Source of the DNA: Pseudohongiella sp.
GTDB lineage: Bacteria > Pseudomonadota > Gammaproteobacteria > Pseudomonadales > Pseudohongiellaceae
NCBI GenBank assembly: GCA_030652635.1
Contig: JAUSPW010000511.1
Location: 1-5,756 of the forward strand
Direction: 5' to 3'
DNA length: 5,756 bases
In this document: piece by piece, positions 1 to 5,756 of the stretch
Position numbering within the stretch: position 1 is the stretch's first letter
How the letters are laid out: each line of letters begins with the position of its first letter
Notes under the pieces: generated by a model
Database searches by the model: none
What the model saw: the letters and a program-made list of their open reading frames with translations, nothing else
Told to the model about the DNA's origin: nothing
Program-made: the position numbers and the translations under genes

Positions 1-640
1 TTTCCCAGACAAACACGTAGCTGCGCAACGAAAGCGCCAGGAGCAATCCAATCAATGCGCCAGCCGCCACACAACTCCAGATACTGTGAGTCACCGCGGC
101 CATCCACCATCGGCTGATTCCAATACGCGCGCTCAACCCTGCAAAAGACCGCGCCAGCAGCGCTGTCTTGTTGCCAGCAAAGCGGGAACTCAGCCAGAAC
201 CAGACACGACCCATGGAAAGCTCGCTCGGCGTCATACCCAGGCTCAGCATCCAGAACACGAGCATCAACAGATTAAAACCCAACAAGGCGCCCAGTGCCC
301 AAAGCACGTTCACCGGCGCATCACTATTGCCCATGATCCCGAGAGCAGCAGACATTCCGCCAGCAAATGCCAGCAGCCACATGACAATCAACATCAATCC
401 TGAGCGCTGTCGCCAGACATGCAAGGCATCTTTGAGCCCAGCATGTTGTGAAAGCTTTTCTGCCCAAGCGAGCACACGCTGTTCTGGATTGCCTTGTTGT
501 TGCCGGGCAAAGCGCTCCGCATCCAACTGCGGTTGAGGGGCTAGCAACGCCAGATCAAGTCGAACCGATTCCGCCAGCCAACGGTCGCTGAATACAAAAC
601 GCCGATCCTTCAGCGAACTGGATGCCTGATTCAGTGACAC
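1..640 (-). CDS. DUF2868-like multi-pass membrane protein, N-terminal part (runs off left edge)
   Basis: An open frame begins at a GTG (640-638) and stays open to the window edge, giving 213 residues. The GTG start is chosen because GGAGGA lies 7 bases upstream and no better in-frame ATG is nearby; another in-frame GTG at 655 overlaps that site. Residues 1-80 are soluble, charged and Gln/Arg-rich. Strongly hydrophobic stretches follow at about 81-102, 110-133 and 186-205. Between the last two is a basic loop with RFAGNKTALLARSF, then SRWWMAAVTHSIWS, and the visible part ends in LRSYVFVWE. The WW..VTH..W and YxFVWE signatures match my recollection of DUF2868 inner-membrane proteins, which are usually about 450 residues long and often sit beside a DUF3482 GTPase; that neighbour would be left of the window. 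Function is unknown. It is divergent from the beta-CASP gene. Membrane location is confident; the family name rests on memory. Confidence 0.75.
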   Translation of the reverse strand, partial: MSLNQASSSLKDRRFVFSDRWLAESVRLDLALLAPQPQLDAERFARQQQGNPEQRVLAWAEKLSQHAGLKDALHVWRQRSGLMLIVMWLLAFAGGMSAALGIMGNSDAPVNVLWALGALLGFNLLMLVFWMLSLGMTPSELSMGRVWFWLSSRFAGNKTALLARSFAGLSARIGISRWWMAAVTHSIWSCVAAGALIGLLLALSLRSYVFVWE

Positions 641-647
641 GTTTTCT

Positions 648-653
648 TCCTCC
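648..653 (-). promoter_or_regulatory. Ribosome binding site of the DUF2868-like gene
   Basis: GGAGGA on the minus strand, followed by 7 bases (AGAAAAC) and then the GTG start codon. This near-perfect Shine-Dalgarno site is what fixes the non-ATG start of the gene. Confidence 0.8.
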
Positions 654-664
654 ACACACCTTGC

Positions 665-670
665 ATTATT
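665..670 (-). promoter_or_regulatory. Possible -10 element for the DUF2868-like gene
   Basis: AATAAT on the minus strand matches the sigma70 TATAAT consensus at five of six positions. It would place a transcription start near 657-659, just ahead of the ribosome binding site and leaving a leader of about 18 bases. I found no convincing -35 hexamer 16-18 bases upstream, so this is a tentative call. Confidence 0.25.
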
Positions 671-747
671 GAGCCAGTCGGCATTCTAGCTGATCGCGTC
701 TGACGACAGTACACCGATTGCGTTAGACTCAGGGCATAACCGCAGCC

Positions 748-762
748 ACATCGCATTGATGT
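748..762. repeat. Short inverted repeat in the divergent intergenic region
   Basis: ACATC-GCATT-GATGT is a perfect 5-base inverted repeat with a 5-base spacer, about 40 bases ahead of the beta-CASP start. It lies in the only sizeable intergenic gap (641-802), between two divergent genes. It could be an operator half-site pair, but arms of 5 bases arise easily by chance. The rest of the gap shows no RNA gene or riboswitch, and I found no convincing -35/-10 pair for the plus-strand gene. Confidence 0.2.
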
Positions 763-791
763 ACACTCGCACACTCTGTAAACGATGCAAC

Positions 792-795
792 AGGA
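792..795 (+). promoter_or_regulatory. Ribosome binding site selecting the ATG at 803
   Basis: AGGA with 7 bases before the ATG at 803. An earlier in-frame ATG at 785 would add six residues (MQQDNI), but I see no purine-rich site in front of it, and this AGGA lies inside that extension. The start at 803 also gives the N-terminus expected for the family, MATITFYGAAQEVTGS. Confidence 0.65.
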
Positions 796-802
796 TAACA
801 TT

Positions 803-2206
803 ATGGCCACCATCACTTTTTACGGCGCCGCTCAGGAAGTCACCGGTTCCTGCTATCTGGTTGAATCCCCCGCATTGGGCAAGGTTCTGTTTGATTGTGG
901 TATGCATCAAGGTGGGGATGCGGTAGACAGGGTTGGACATGACACATTCCCGTTTGACCCGAGGAAAATTGACGCTGTTGTGTTATCTCACGGACATCTT
1001 GACCATTCCGGCATGCTGCCAAAGCTTGTGCATGACGGATTCAAAGGTCCGATTTATTGCACACAGGCAACACGCCAGTTGCTGAGAATTCTGCTGGAGG
1101 ATGCCTTCGGCTTGTACGAACGTGATCTGGAGCGCGACAATCTTCGTCGTTTACGCAGTGGCCGCACGCCCATTGAAGCGGAATATACCATTCGTGATGT
1201 CGAACACGCGTTGCATCAATGTGTTCCACAACCCTACCATGGGGCTTTTGACATCGGCTCCTCCGCGCGCGTGCGCTTTCTGGATGCCGGCCATATTCTG
1301 GGATCTGCGATCGTCGAGCTAACCCTGACCGAACGCGGAGAAGACAAGATCATGGTGTTCTCTGGCGACCTTGGTAACAACGACTCCGCGCTGATGAATG
1401 ACGCCGAAACCCCAGACAAAGCCAATCTTGTGCTCATGGAAGGTACCTATGGCGATCGTAATCACCGCAACCACGACGAAACTGTCGACGAGTTACGTAC
1501 CGTACTTCGCGAAACCTGGGCACGCGATGGCAATGTGCTCATTCCGGCCTTTGCCATCGGCCGCTCGCAAGAACTGATCTTTCATCTGGGCTGCCTGTAC
1601 CACGCCGGTGAACTGGATAACTGGCAGATATTCCTCGACAGCCCAATGGCAATAGAAGTCACCGAAGTCTATGACCGCTGGCTGCATATCATGGACGACA
1701 CTGACATTCGCTGCCTGACCGATGCCGGCCGTGAATCATTACGGAGCTTCCTGCCGACCTTAAAACTGTGTCGCAGTGCCGAAGAGTCCATGGAAATCAA
1801 TAAAATCAAACAGGGTGCCATTATTATTGCTGGCAGTGGCATGTGCACGGGCGGTCGTATCCGTCATCACTTCAAGCATCGCATCTGGCGAGAAACCAGC
1901 ACGGTCATTTTTATTGGCTTTCAGGCACAGGGGACGTTGGGACGCCTGTTGGTTGACGGCAAAAAAGAAATCAAAATGTTTGGCGAGGAATTTAAAGTAC
2001 GCGCCCGCATAGAAACCATCGGGGGCTTGTCAGCGCATGCTGGACAAAGCGCACTGATTGACTGGGCAGCGAATTTTAAAGACAAACCCCGACTGTGCCT
2101 GGTGCATGGGGAAGCCACAGCTTTGGAAGCACTCTCTCAAAAACTGTGGTTGGACAAAGGTATTCGTTGCGACGTGCCAGCCTATGGCACCAGCTTTGTG
2201 TTCTGA
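803..2206 (+). CDS. Metallo-beta-lactamase/beta-CASP family ribonuclease (RNase J/CPSF-73 superfamily)
   Basis: Complete 467-residue protein, predicted to be a zinc-dependent cytoplasmic RNA-processing endo- or 5'-3' exonuclease. The metallo-beta-lactamase core begins at residue 1 (ITFYGAAQEVTGS). It carries the HxHxDH zinc motif (SHGHLDHSG, His63, His65, Asp67, His68), DAGHILGSA (His164) and SGDLG (Asp189). The inserted beta-CASP domain follows. It shows motif A (MEGTYGDRNH, Glu213), then IPAFAIGRSQELI and LDSPMA, motif B (SGMCTGGRIRHH, about 345-356) and GFQAQGTLGR. The fold closes with motif C (GLSAHAGQ, His412) and LVHGE. No N-terminal signal and no KH or other RNA-binding extension is visible. 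Every catalytic motif is intact, so it should be active. The length of about 450-470 residues fits the bacterial 'MBL fold metallo-hydrolase, RNA specificity domain' group better than RNase J (about 550). The gene converges with the PRPP-synthetase-like gene, with 5 bases between the stops. RNA as substrate is inferred from the fold. Confidence 0.93.
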   Translation: MATITFYGAAQEVTGSCYLVESPALGKVLFDCGMHQGGDAVDRVGHDTFPFDPRKIDAVVLSHGHLDHSGMLPKLVHDGFKGPIYCTQATRQLLRILLEDAFGLYERDLERDNLRRLRSGRTPIEAEYTIRDVEHALHQCVPQPYHGAFDIGSSARVRFLDAGHILGSAIVELTLTERGEDKIMVFSGDLGNNDSALMNDAETPDKANLVLMEGTYGDRNHRNHDETVDELRTVLRETWARDGNVLIPAFAIGRSQELIFHLGCLYHAGELDNWQIFLDSPMAIEVTEVYDRWLHIMDDTDIRCLTDAGRESLRSFLPTLKLCRSAEESMEINKIKQGAIIIAGSGMCTGGRIRHHFKHRIWRETSTVIFIGFQAQGTLGRLLVDGKKEIKMFGEEFKVRARIETIGGLSAHAGQSALIDWAANFKDKPRLCLVHGEATALEALSQKLWLDKGIRCDVPAYGTSFVF

Positions 2207-2211
2207 TCGGC

Positions 2212-3096
2212 TCAACCCGGAAACGACACCAAGGCGTCCGCAAGCAACGGTGCCAGATCAATCTGATTACTGTCATCAGCGATACTATTGCTGGTGACAA
2301 CGCGCAGACCATTGCCTTGCATGTCCGCCAAGGCACCCTGTGCAAATATGCCATGCACCGCGATACACACTGGGTTTGCCATACCAGCATTCATCAGGTG
2401 TTGAGCGGCCTGAATCATGGTTTTTCCTGTGCTGATAATGTCATCAACCAGAACGGGCGTGCGATCCAGGTAGTTCGCTACATGCGGCAAAGATACCTGC
2501 ACATCGTGATCGCCAAAGCGCTGTTTTTCCAACACCTCCCATGGACAACCCGCTGCCTCAGCTACACGCGCAGCCCACTGCTCTGATTCACTGTCCGGAC
2601 CAATCACCAGTGGATTATTTATATGTTGTTTGATCCACTCAGCAATCGGTTGCACGGCCGTTAATGACAGAGCAGGAATGCTGTAAACCTCATCGAGTTG
2701 ATGAATGCGATGCAAGTGAGGATCCACTGTCAGCAGCCAGTCCAAGTGCTGGCTGATCAATCTTGCAAAATAATGCGAGCTGATACCTTCGCCCTCGTTA
2801 AAGCGCTTGTCCTGACGCATGTAAGCCAGATACGGCGCCACCAGGCCCACGCGCGCGGCACCCAAGTCACGTAAGGTATCTGCCAGTAACAACAGTGGCA
2901 GCACACGACTGTCGGGTTGATGCAGCTGGCACAGAATAGCAACATCGCGTCCCCGCACATCATCGAGAACCCGGATATAACTTTCTCCATCCGGGAATTG
3001 CCGCAGAATCATATTGCCGGCCGTCCAGCCGGTACGCAGCAACAGACTCTGCGACAGCGCCTGCTGACCTGGCATCGCAAACAATAATCGAGTCAT
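2212..3096 (-). CDS. Divergent ribose-phosphate pyrophosphokinase (PRPP synthetase) homologue
   Basis: Complete 294-residue cytoplasmic protein. The family transfers pyrophosphate from ATP to C1 of ribose-5-phosphate, making PRPP. Visible landmarks are FPDGESYIRV (34-43), PYLAYMRQDKRF (88-99), TVDPHLHRI (123-131), GPDSESEQWA (166-175), the flexible-loop Lys191 and Arg193 (EKQRFGDHDV), and the PRPP-binding loop VLVDDIISTGKTM (215-227). It is shorter than housekeeping bacterial Prs (about 310-315). It has DPHLHRI in place of the usual DLHxxQIQGFF, and STGKT in place of DTAGT, as in archaeal or class III-like enzymes. It is therefore probably a specialised paralogue rather than the essential prs; I expect a classical prs elsewhere in the genome. 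It is the last gene of the operon. Its ATG overlaps the stop of the phosphorylase gene (ATGA), and a strong GAGGAAG site lies inside that gene. The true substrate could be another phosphorylated ribose. Confidence 0.88.
   Translation of the reverse strand: MTRLLFAMPGQQALSQSLLLRTGWTAGNMILRQFPDGESYIRVLDDVRGRDVAILCQLHQPDSRVLPLLLLADTLRDLGAARVGLVAPYLAYMRQDKRFNEGEGISSHYFARLISQHLDWLLTVDPHLHRIHQLDEVYSIPALSLTAVQPIAEWIKQHINNPLVIGPDSESEQWAARVAEAAGCPWEVLEKQRFGDHDVQVSLPHVANYLDRTPVLVDDIISTGKTMIQAAQHLMNAGMANPVCIAVHGIFAQGALADMQGNGLRVVTSNSIADDSNQIDLAPLLADALVSFPG
3093..3096 (-). other. ATGA start/stop overlap, AMP phosphorylase-like to PRPP-synthetase-like gene
   Basis: This is the second 4-base ATGA overlap in the same operon: the TGA of the phosphorylase gene shares bases with the ATG of the PRPP-synthetase-like gene. 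Unlike the first junction it is preceded by a strong purine-rich ribosome binding site. Two such overlaps support one polycistronic transcript. Confidence 0.8.
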
Positions 3097-4607
3097 ACCA
3101 CTTCTTCCTCTATATGCAGAATCTGAGGATGGGCGTGATAAAAATCCAACGCATACTCCAGTTCTCCCAACGCTTCAGCGTGCAAGGTCATCAACGCTTG
3201 ACCAGCTTCGACGACATCACCCAGTCGCACATGCATACTGATGCCAGCGGCTGGCGCATTGGGTGCACCGGCAAGACTGGCAAGACGGGAAATCACCCGA
3301 TTATTGAGCATGGCAACCACACCACGTTTATGAGCGACCAGTGTCTGCTTATGCGCAGCGACCGGAGGCACTTTGAGGCCGCCCTGTGCTTCGCATATCG
3401 CCTGAAACTTGGACCAGGCAACTCCGCTGTCCAGCGTTTTACTGGCCATGGCCATTCCTTCACCAACGCCACATGCCTGCCCCATTTCCAGCAAAACCGC
3501 CGCCAGCACAAGGGCGCGCTGCCTCAGCTCCGGCGATGCGCCCGGCTTATTCTGCAGTACTGCCAACAAATCATAGGCTTCCAGCGCTGGACCAATACCA
3601 AATCCGACCGGTTGTGTGCCATCGGTCAGTATTGTGCGGACACTCAATCCTAGCGCTGCGCCCGTTGAGGTCAGTTGCATAGCCAATCGTTCTGCGAGTT
3701 CTGTGCTGCGTACTTTTGCCGTTGGCCCTACCGGAATATCGATCAACACATGCGTAGAACCTGCTGCCACCTTTTTTGATATGACAGATGCCACCAACTG
3801 CCCTTCACTGTCCAGATCCAGAGCACGCTCAACGCGGATAATAATGTCGTCGGAGGGACTCAATGCCACCGAGCCGCCCCACGCCAGGCAGCCCCCCTGC
3901 TGATCAACAACCTCTCTCATCCGGTCGAATCCAAGATTCACCTCGGTCAGGGTTTCCATTGTGTCTGCGGTGCCGGCGGGTGAGGTAATCGCGCGCGATG
4001 ATGTTTTGGGCATGGTAAGCCCGTTGGCAGCCACAATGGCAACCACAATAGGCGTGGTCCGGTTGCCTGGTAAACCACCCACACAATGCTTGTCCACAAT
4101 GATCCGGTCTGCGCCCCACTTGATATGGCGACCAACATCGACCATTGCTCGGGTAATGTGTATGGTTTCTTCAAGATTCAGGTTAGAGGCAGCGCAGGCG
4201 GTAACATAGGCAGACAGCTGAATGTCAGAGTATCGGCCATCACTGATATCACGAATTATCTCTTTGGCACCGTGCTCACTGAGCGGTTTACCATAGAGCT
4301 TTCCTCGCACATGGCTCATGGAATCAACCGGCGGGGCATGGCGAAACGTGGCTTTTTCGCCTTCATTGGCTTTGAGCAGTAACCACGCAGCTTCACTCAG
4401 CCCGGCTTTTTGGTGACTGAACAGATCACCCTTGACGATGTCGAGGGTTGCGATGATTGATCGATCTCCGGCACAAATCTGCACGCGACCCTGCGCATTA
4501 AACCCTTCAGAACGGCACACGTGACAATCTTCACGCATGTAAACAACGGGCTCTTGATGGGTATCAATGCCAAGTCGGGTCAGGTATAAAAAATGTTTGT
4601 CCATCAT
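3093..4607 (-). CDS. AMP phosphorylase-like protein (thymidine phosphorylase family, archaeal type)
   Basis: Complete 504-residue cytoplasmic enzyme of the nucleoside phosphorylase-II family. Archaeal AMP phosphorylases convert NMP plus phosphate to free base plus ribose-1,5-bisphosphate; classical DeoA acts on thymidine. The protein matches the AMP-phosphorylase branch. It has an N-terminal extension of about 90 residues absent from DeoA (440 residues), the glycine-rich DKHCVGGLPGNRTTP (172-186, where DeoA has DKHSTGG), KTSSRAITSPAGTAD (201-215), and VGPTAKV (293-299). The C-terminal pyrimidine-nucleoside-phosphorylase domain includes NNRVISRLASLAGAP and GISMHVRLGDVVEAGQ (about 435-470). A CxxC pair (Cys28, Cys31) lies in the extension. 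It starts within the stop of the phosphoketolase gene (ATGA) with no Shine-Dalgarno site, so translation is probably coupled; ATG 4604 (residue 2) is an alternative start. Family is certain; AMP rather than thymidine as substrate is inferred from the extension and motif type. Confidence 0.9.
   Translation of the reverse strand: MMDKHFLYLTRLGIDTHQEPVVYMREDCHVCRSEGFNAQGRVQICAGDRSIIATLDIVKGDLFSHQKAGLSEAAWLLLKANEGEKATFRHAPPVDSMSHVRGKLYGKPLSEHGAKEIIRDISDGRYSDIQLSAYVTACAASNLNLEETIHITRAMVDVGRHIKWGADRIIVDKHCVGGLPGNRTTPIVVAIVAANGLTMPKTSSRAITSPAGTADTMETLTEVNLGFDRMREVVDQQGGCLAWGGSVALSPSDDIIIRVERALDLDSEGQLVASVISKKVAAGSTHVLIDIPVGPTAKVRSTELAERLAMQLTSTGAALGLSVRTILTDGTQPVGFGIGPALEAYDLLAVLQNKPGASPELRQRALVLAAVLLEMGQACGVGEGMAMASKTLDSGVAWSKFQAICEAQGGLKVPPVAAHKQTLVAHKRGVVAMLNNRVISRLASLAGAPNAPAAGISMHVRLGDVVEAGQALMTLHAEALGELEYALDFYHAHPQILHIEEEVV
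3104..3110 (-). promoter_or_regulatory. Internal ribosome binding site for the PRPP-synthetase-like gene
   Basis: GAGGAAG on the minus strand lies 7 bases before the ATG at 3096. It sits inside the final codons of the phosphorylase gene, where it encodes the acidic C-terminus EEEVV. This allows independent or re-initiating translation of the downstream gene. Confidence 0.7.
4604..4607 (-). other. ATGA start/stop overlap, phosphoketolase to AMP phosphorylase-like gene
   Basis: On the minus strand the TGA stop of the upstream gene shares bases with the ATG start of the next gene. The upstream bases (TATACTCCA) hold no recognisable Shine-Dalgarno site, so the phosphorylase is probably translated by ribosomes that terminate on the phosphoketolase message. 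Confidence 0.8.
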
Positions 4608-5756
4608 TGGAGTATAGCCGGATTACCCTGGCCAATGGCAGCTTCATAGTGCGCAGGTTCCAGCCACCGCTGTGCATCACATCCCAGCAGATCAGCAACT
4701 TCGATCACAATATGCGCCCACGTCTGGCCATTGGCGTACAGCATGCCAAACAGATCCAGCGTCCCACCCAGATTGCGATAACCCATAAAACGACTGTTTG
4801 CTGCACCAGTATCCAGGCGACGCAAGGTGCCCGAAAGTGGCTCCGCACGCGTATGCGAAATAAACACACGGTGGGTGACCGCAGGAATAATCTGGGTAAT
4901 CTGTTCCGGCGTCCACACAAAAGCGGCCTCCATGGCATCTCGCGGTTCCCTGAAACGGCCCGGTTCCAGAATCGCGACCACGGAGCACGGTATTGCGTTG
5001 TTGCGCAACACATCCGCAGCGCGTTGCGCGGACTCCAATTGAAAAGCACCAAGCGCCAATAACTGCACCTGGGGATTATCATCATGGCTGATCAACAACG
5101 CGCCGTTATGCACTGCCTGCTCAGCTTGAGCCTGATGCGTGACAACCGGCACCTGCCCCCGCGGCCCCACAACCACCGCAATGCGCCCGCGTTGTTGATA
5201 TAACTGAAAAAGCAGTGCGACAGCGGTGTTGCTGTCGAACGGGAAAAATACCGGTGCAACGTCAGACATCTCACCTAACCAGGTTTCACTCAATACCGGA
5301 TTCTGCCGGGAGATACCGTTCCTGCCATTTTCCCAGGTTTGACAACTGACCAGAATAGGCACAGACAACCAGTTGACCTCGCGACCACTGGCCGCCAGAT
5401 GGCGCGCAAATATCGCTTCCTGACGCATCACCCCCAGCATTTTGATCGCAAACGCTTCATGACAGACAACCAGATTAAGACCTTGCTTGTTTGCCAACAC
5501 TGCGCTGACGACCGCCTCTTCATTCAGAGCAGTAATGACCACACCATTCAAAGATTCTGCGTCGTCAGGCGCGGGTTCAGTCACTCGGTGACGCAGCATC
5601 TCCAGCGTGCTGTCCAGACAGTTATTGCGAATTTCATCCGGGTTCCCAATACGGACACGATGACAGGGATTCATCCCGGCCAGCTGCACAAACCACTCGT
5701 CTATGCGCTGCATGGGTGACGACAGGCCTCCGGGTGCGACATATCGAATAGCCGGC
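4604..5756 (-). CDS. Divergent phosphoketolase, C-terminal half (N-terminal part beyond right edge)
   Basis: The frame is open to the window edge, giving 383 visible residues. The ATG at 5713 is not taken as the start: no suitably spaced ribosome site precedes it, the 14 codons before it read as coding (AIRYVAPGGLSSP), and phosphoketolases are about 800 residues. The thiamine-diphosphate enzyme cleaves xylulose-5-phosphate or fructose-6-phosphate with phosphate to acetyl-phosphate plus glyceraldehyde-3- or erythrose-4-phosphate. Numbering from Met 5713, visible blocks are RIGNPDEIRNN (21-31), ITALNEEAVV (60-69), CHEAFAIKMLG (84-94) and TWENGRNGISRQNP (126-139). EMSDVAPVFFPFD (148-160) follows, and a C-terminal domain has FMGYRNLGGTLDLFGM near the end. 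The segment corresponding to the usual HNGFSHQDP reads RNGISRQNP, so two histidines are replaced. The N-terminal thiamine-diphosphate-binding part lies outside the window. The gene is first among the three visible operon members; its promoter is not visible. Family assignment is firm; catalytic competence is less certain. Confidence 0.85.
   Translation of the reverse strand, partial: PAIRYVAPGGLSSPMQRIDEWFVQLAGMNPCHRVRIGNPDEIRNNCLDSTLEMLRHRVTEPAPDDAESLNGVVITALNEEAVVSAVLANKQGLNLVVCHEAFAIKMLGVMRQEAIFARHLAASGREVNWLSVPILVSCQTWENGRNGISRQNPVLSETWLGEMSDVAPVFFPFDSNTAVALLFQLYQQRGRIAVVVGPRGQVPVVTHQAQAEQAVHNGALLISHDDNPQVQLLALGAFQLESAQRAADVLRNNAIPCSVVAILEPGRFREPRDAMEAAFVWTPEQITQIIPAVTHRVFISHTRAEPLSGTLRRLDTGAANSRFMGYRNLGGTLDLFGMLYANGQTWAHIVIEVADLLGCDAQRWLEPAHYEAAIGQGNPAILQ

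Noticed and set aside
86..536. Two overlapping plus-strand open frames at the left edge
   Set aside because: The minus strand there encodes a coherent membrane protein with a GTG start and a strong ribosome site; the plus frames are antisense shadows rich in His, Gln and Pro.
785..802. Upstream ATG at 785 as the start of the nuclease gene
   Set aside because: It lacks a ribosome site and adds six residues outside the family's usual N-terminus, while AGGA is ideally placed for the ATG at 803.
2174..2190. GTGCC-AGCCTAT-GGCAC hairpin near the end of the nuclease gene as a terminator for the minus-strand operon
   Set aside because: The stem is only 5 bases and there is no T-run after it on either strand; it is inside conserved coding sequence.
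2095..2586. Plus-strand open frame of 163 codons crossing the convergent junction
   Set aside because: It overlaps the 3' ends of two well-supported genes in other frames and has low-complexity, unconvincing composition.
3114..3653. Long plus-strand open frame of 179 codons opposite the phosphorylase gene
   Set aside because: It lies wholly antisense to a clearly conserved coding sequence; its translation has no recognisable motif and looks like a shadow frame.
4999..5010. Perfect 12-base palindrome TGTTGCGCAACA
   Set aside because: It sits inside the phosphoketolase coding region where it encodes Leu-Arg-Asn-Asn-Ala-type residues; there is no promoter context, so a binding site is unlikely.
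4604..5713. Complete 369-residue protein starting at ATG 5713
   Set aside because: The frame remains open upstream to the window edge, no well-spaced ribosome site precedes the ATG, and the family needs an N-terminal thiamine-diphosphate domain of several hundred residues.

Overview
The window looks like a proteobacterial chromosome fragment, most likely gammaproteobacterial. I base this on gene families recalled from memory (a DUF2868-type membrane protein, a bacterial AMP-phosphorylase-like protein, a divergent phosphoketolase), clear Shine-Dalgarno sites, moderate GC and very dense packing. I see no insertion sequence, phage gene, CRISPR array, tRNA or rRNA.

Layout from left to right. Positions 1-640 (minus strand) hold the N-terminal 213 residues of a multi-pass membrane protein that resembles DUF2868 and continues off the left edge. 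Positions 641-802 are the only real intergenic space, a divergent promoter region. Positions 803-2206 (plus strand) encode a complete metallo-beta-lactamase/beta-CASP nuclease of the RNase J/CPSF-73 superfamily. Only 5 bases further on, tail to tail with it, is the 3' end of a tightly coupled minus-strand operon. In transcription order this operon has a divergent phosphoketolase C-terminal half (from the right edge to 4604, N-terminal part outside the window), an AMP/thymidine-phosphorylase family protein of the archaeal type (4607-3093), and a short, divergent PRPP synthetase homologue (3096-2212). Both junctions in the operon are 4-base ATGA overlaps.

How the genes may work together (inference). 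Exonucleases of the beta-CASP fold release nucleoside 5'-monophosphates from RNA. AMP phosphorylases of this type split NMPs with phosphate into a free base and ribose-1,5-bisphosphate. A PRPP synthetase homologue handles C1/C5-phosphorylated ribose, and a phosphoketolase cleaves a ketose phosphate to acetyl-phosphate plus a triose or tetrose phosphate. The cluster therefore looks like a nucleotide-ribose salvage route feeding central carbon metabolism. It is a bacterial counterpart of the archaeal pentose-bisphosphate pathway, but neither ribose-1,5-bisphosphate isomerase nor RuBisCO is visible here. The missing step, and a phosphoketolase active-site segment that lacks the usual histidines, are the most interesting points in the window.
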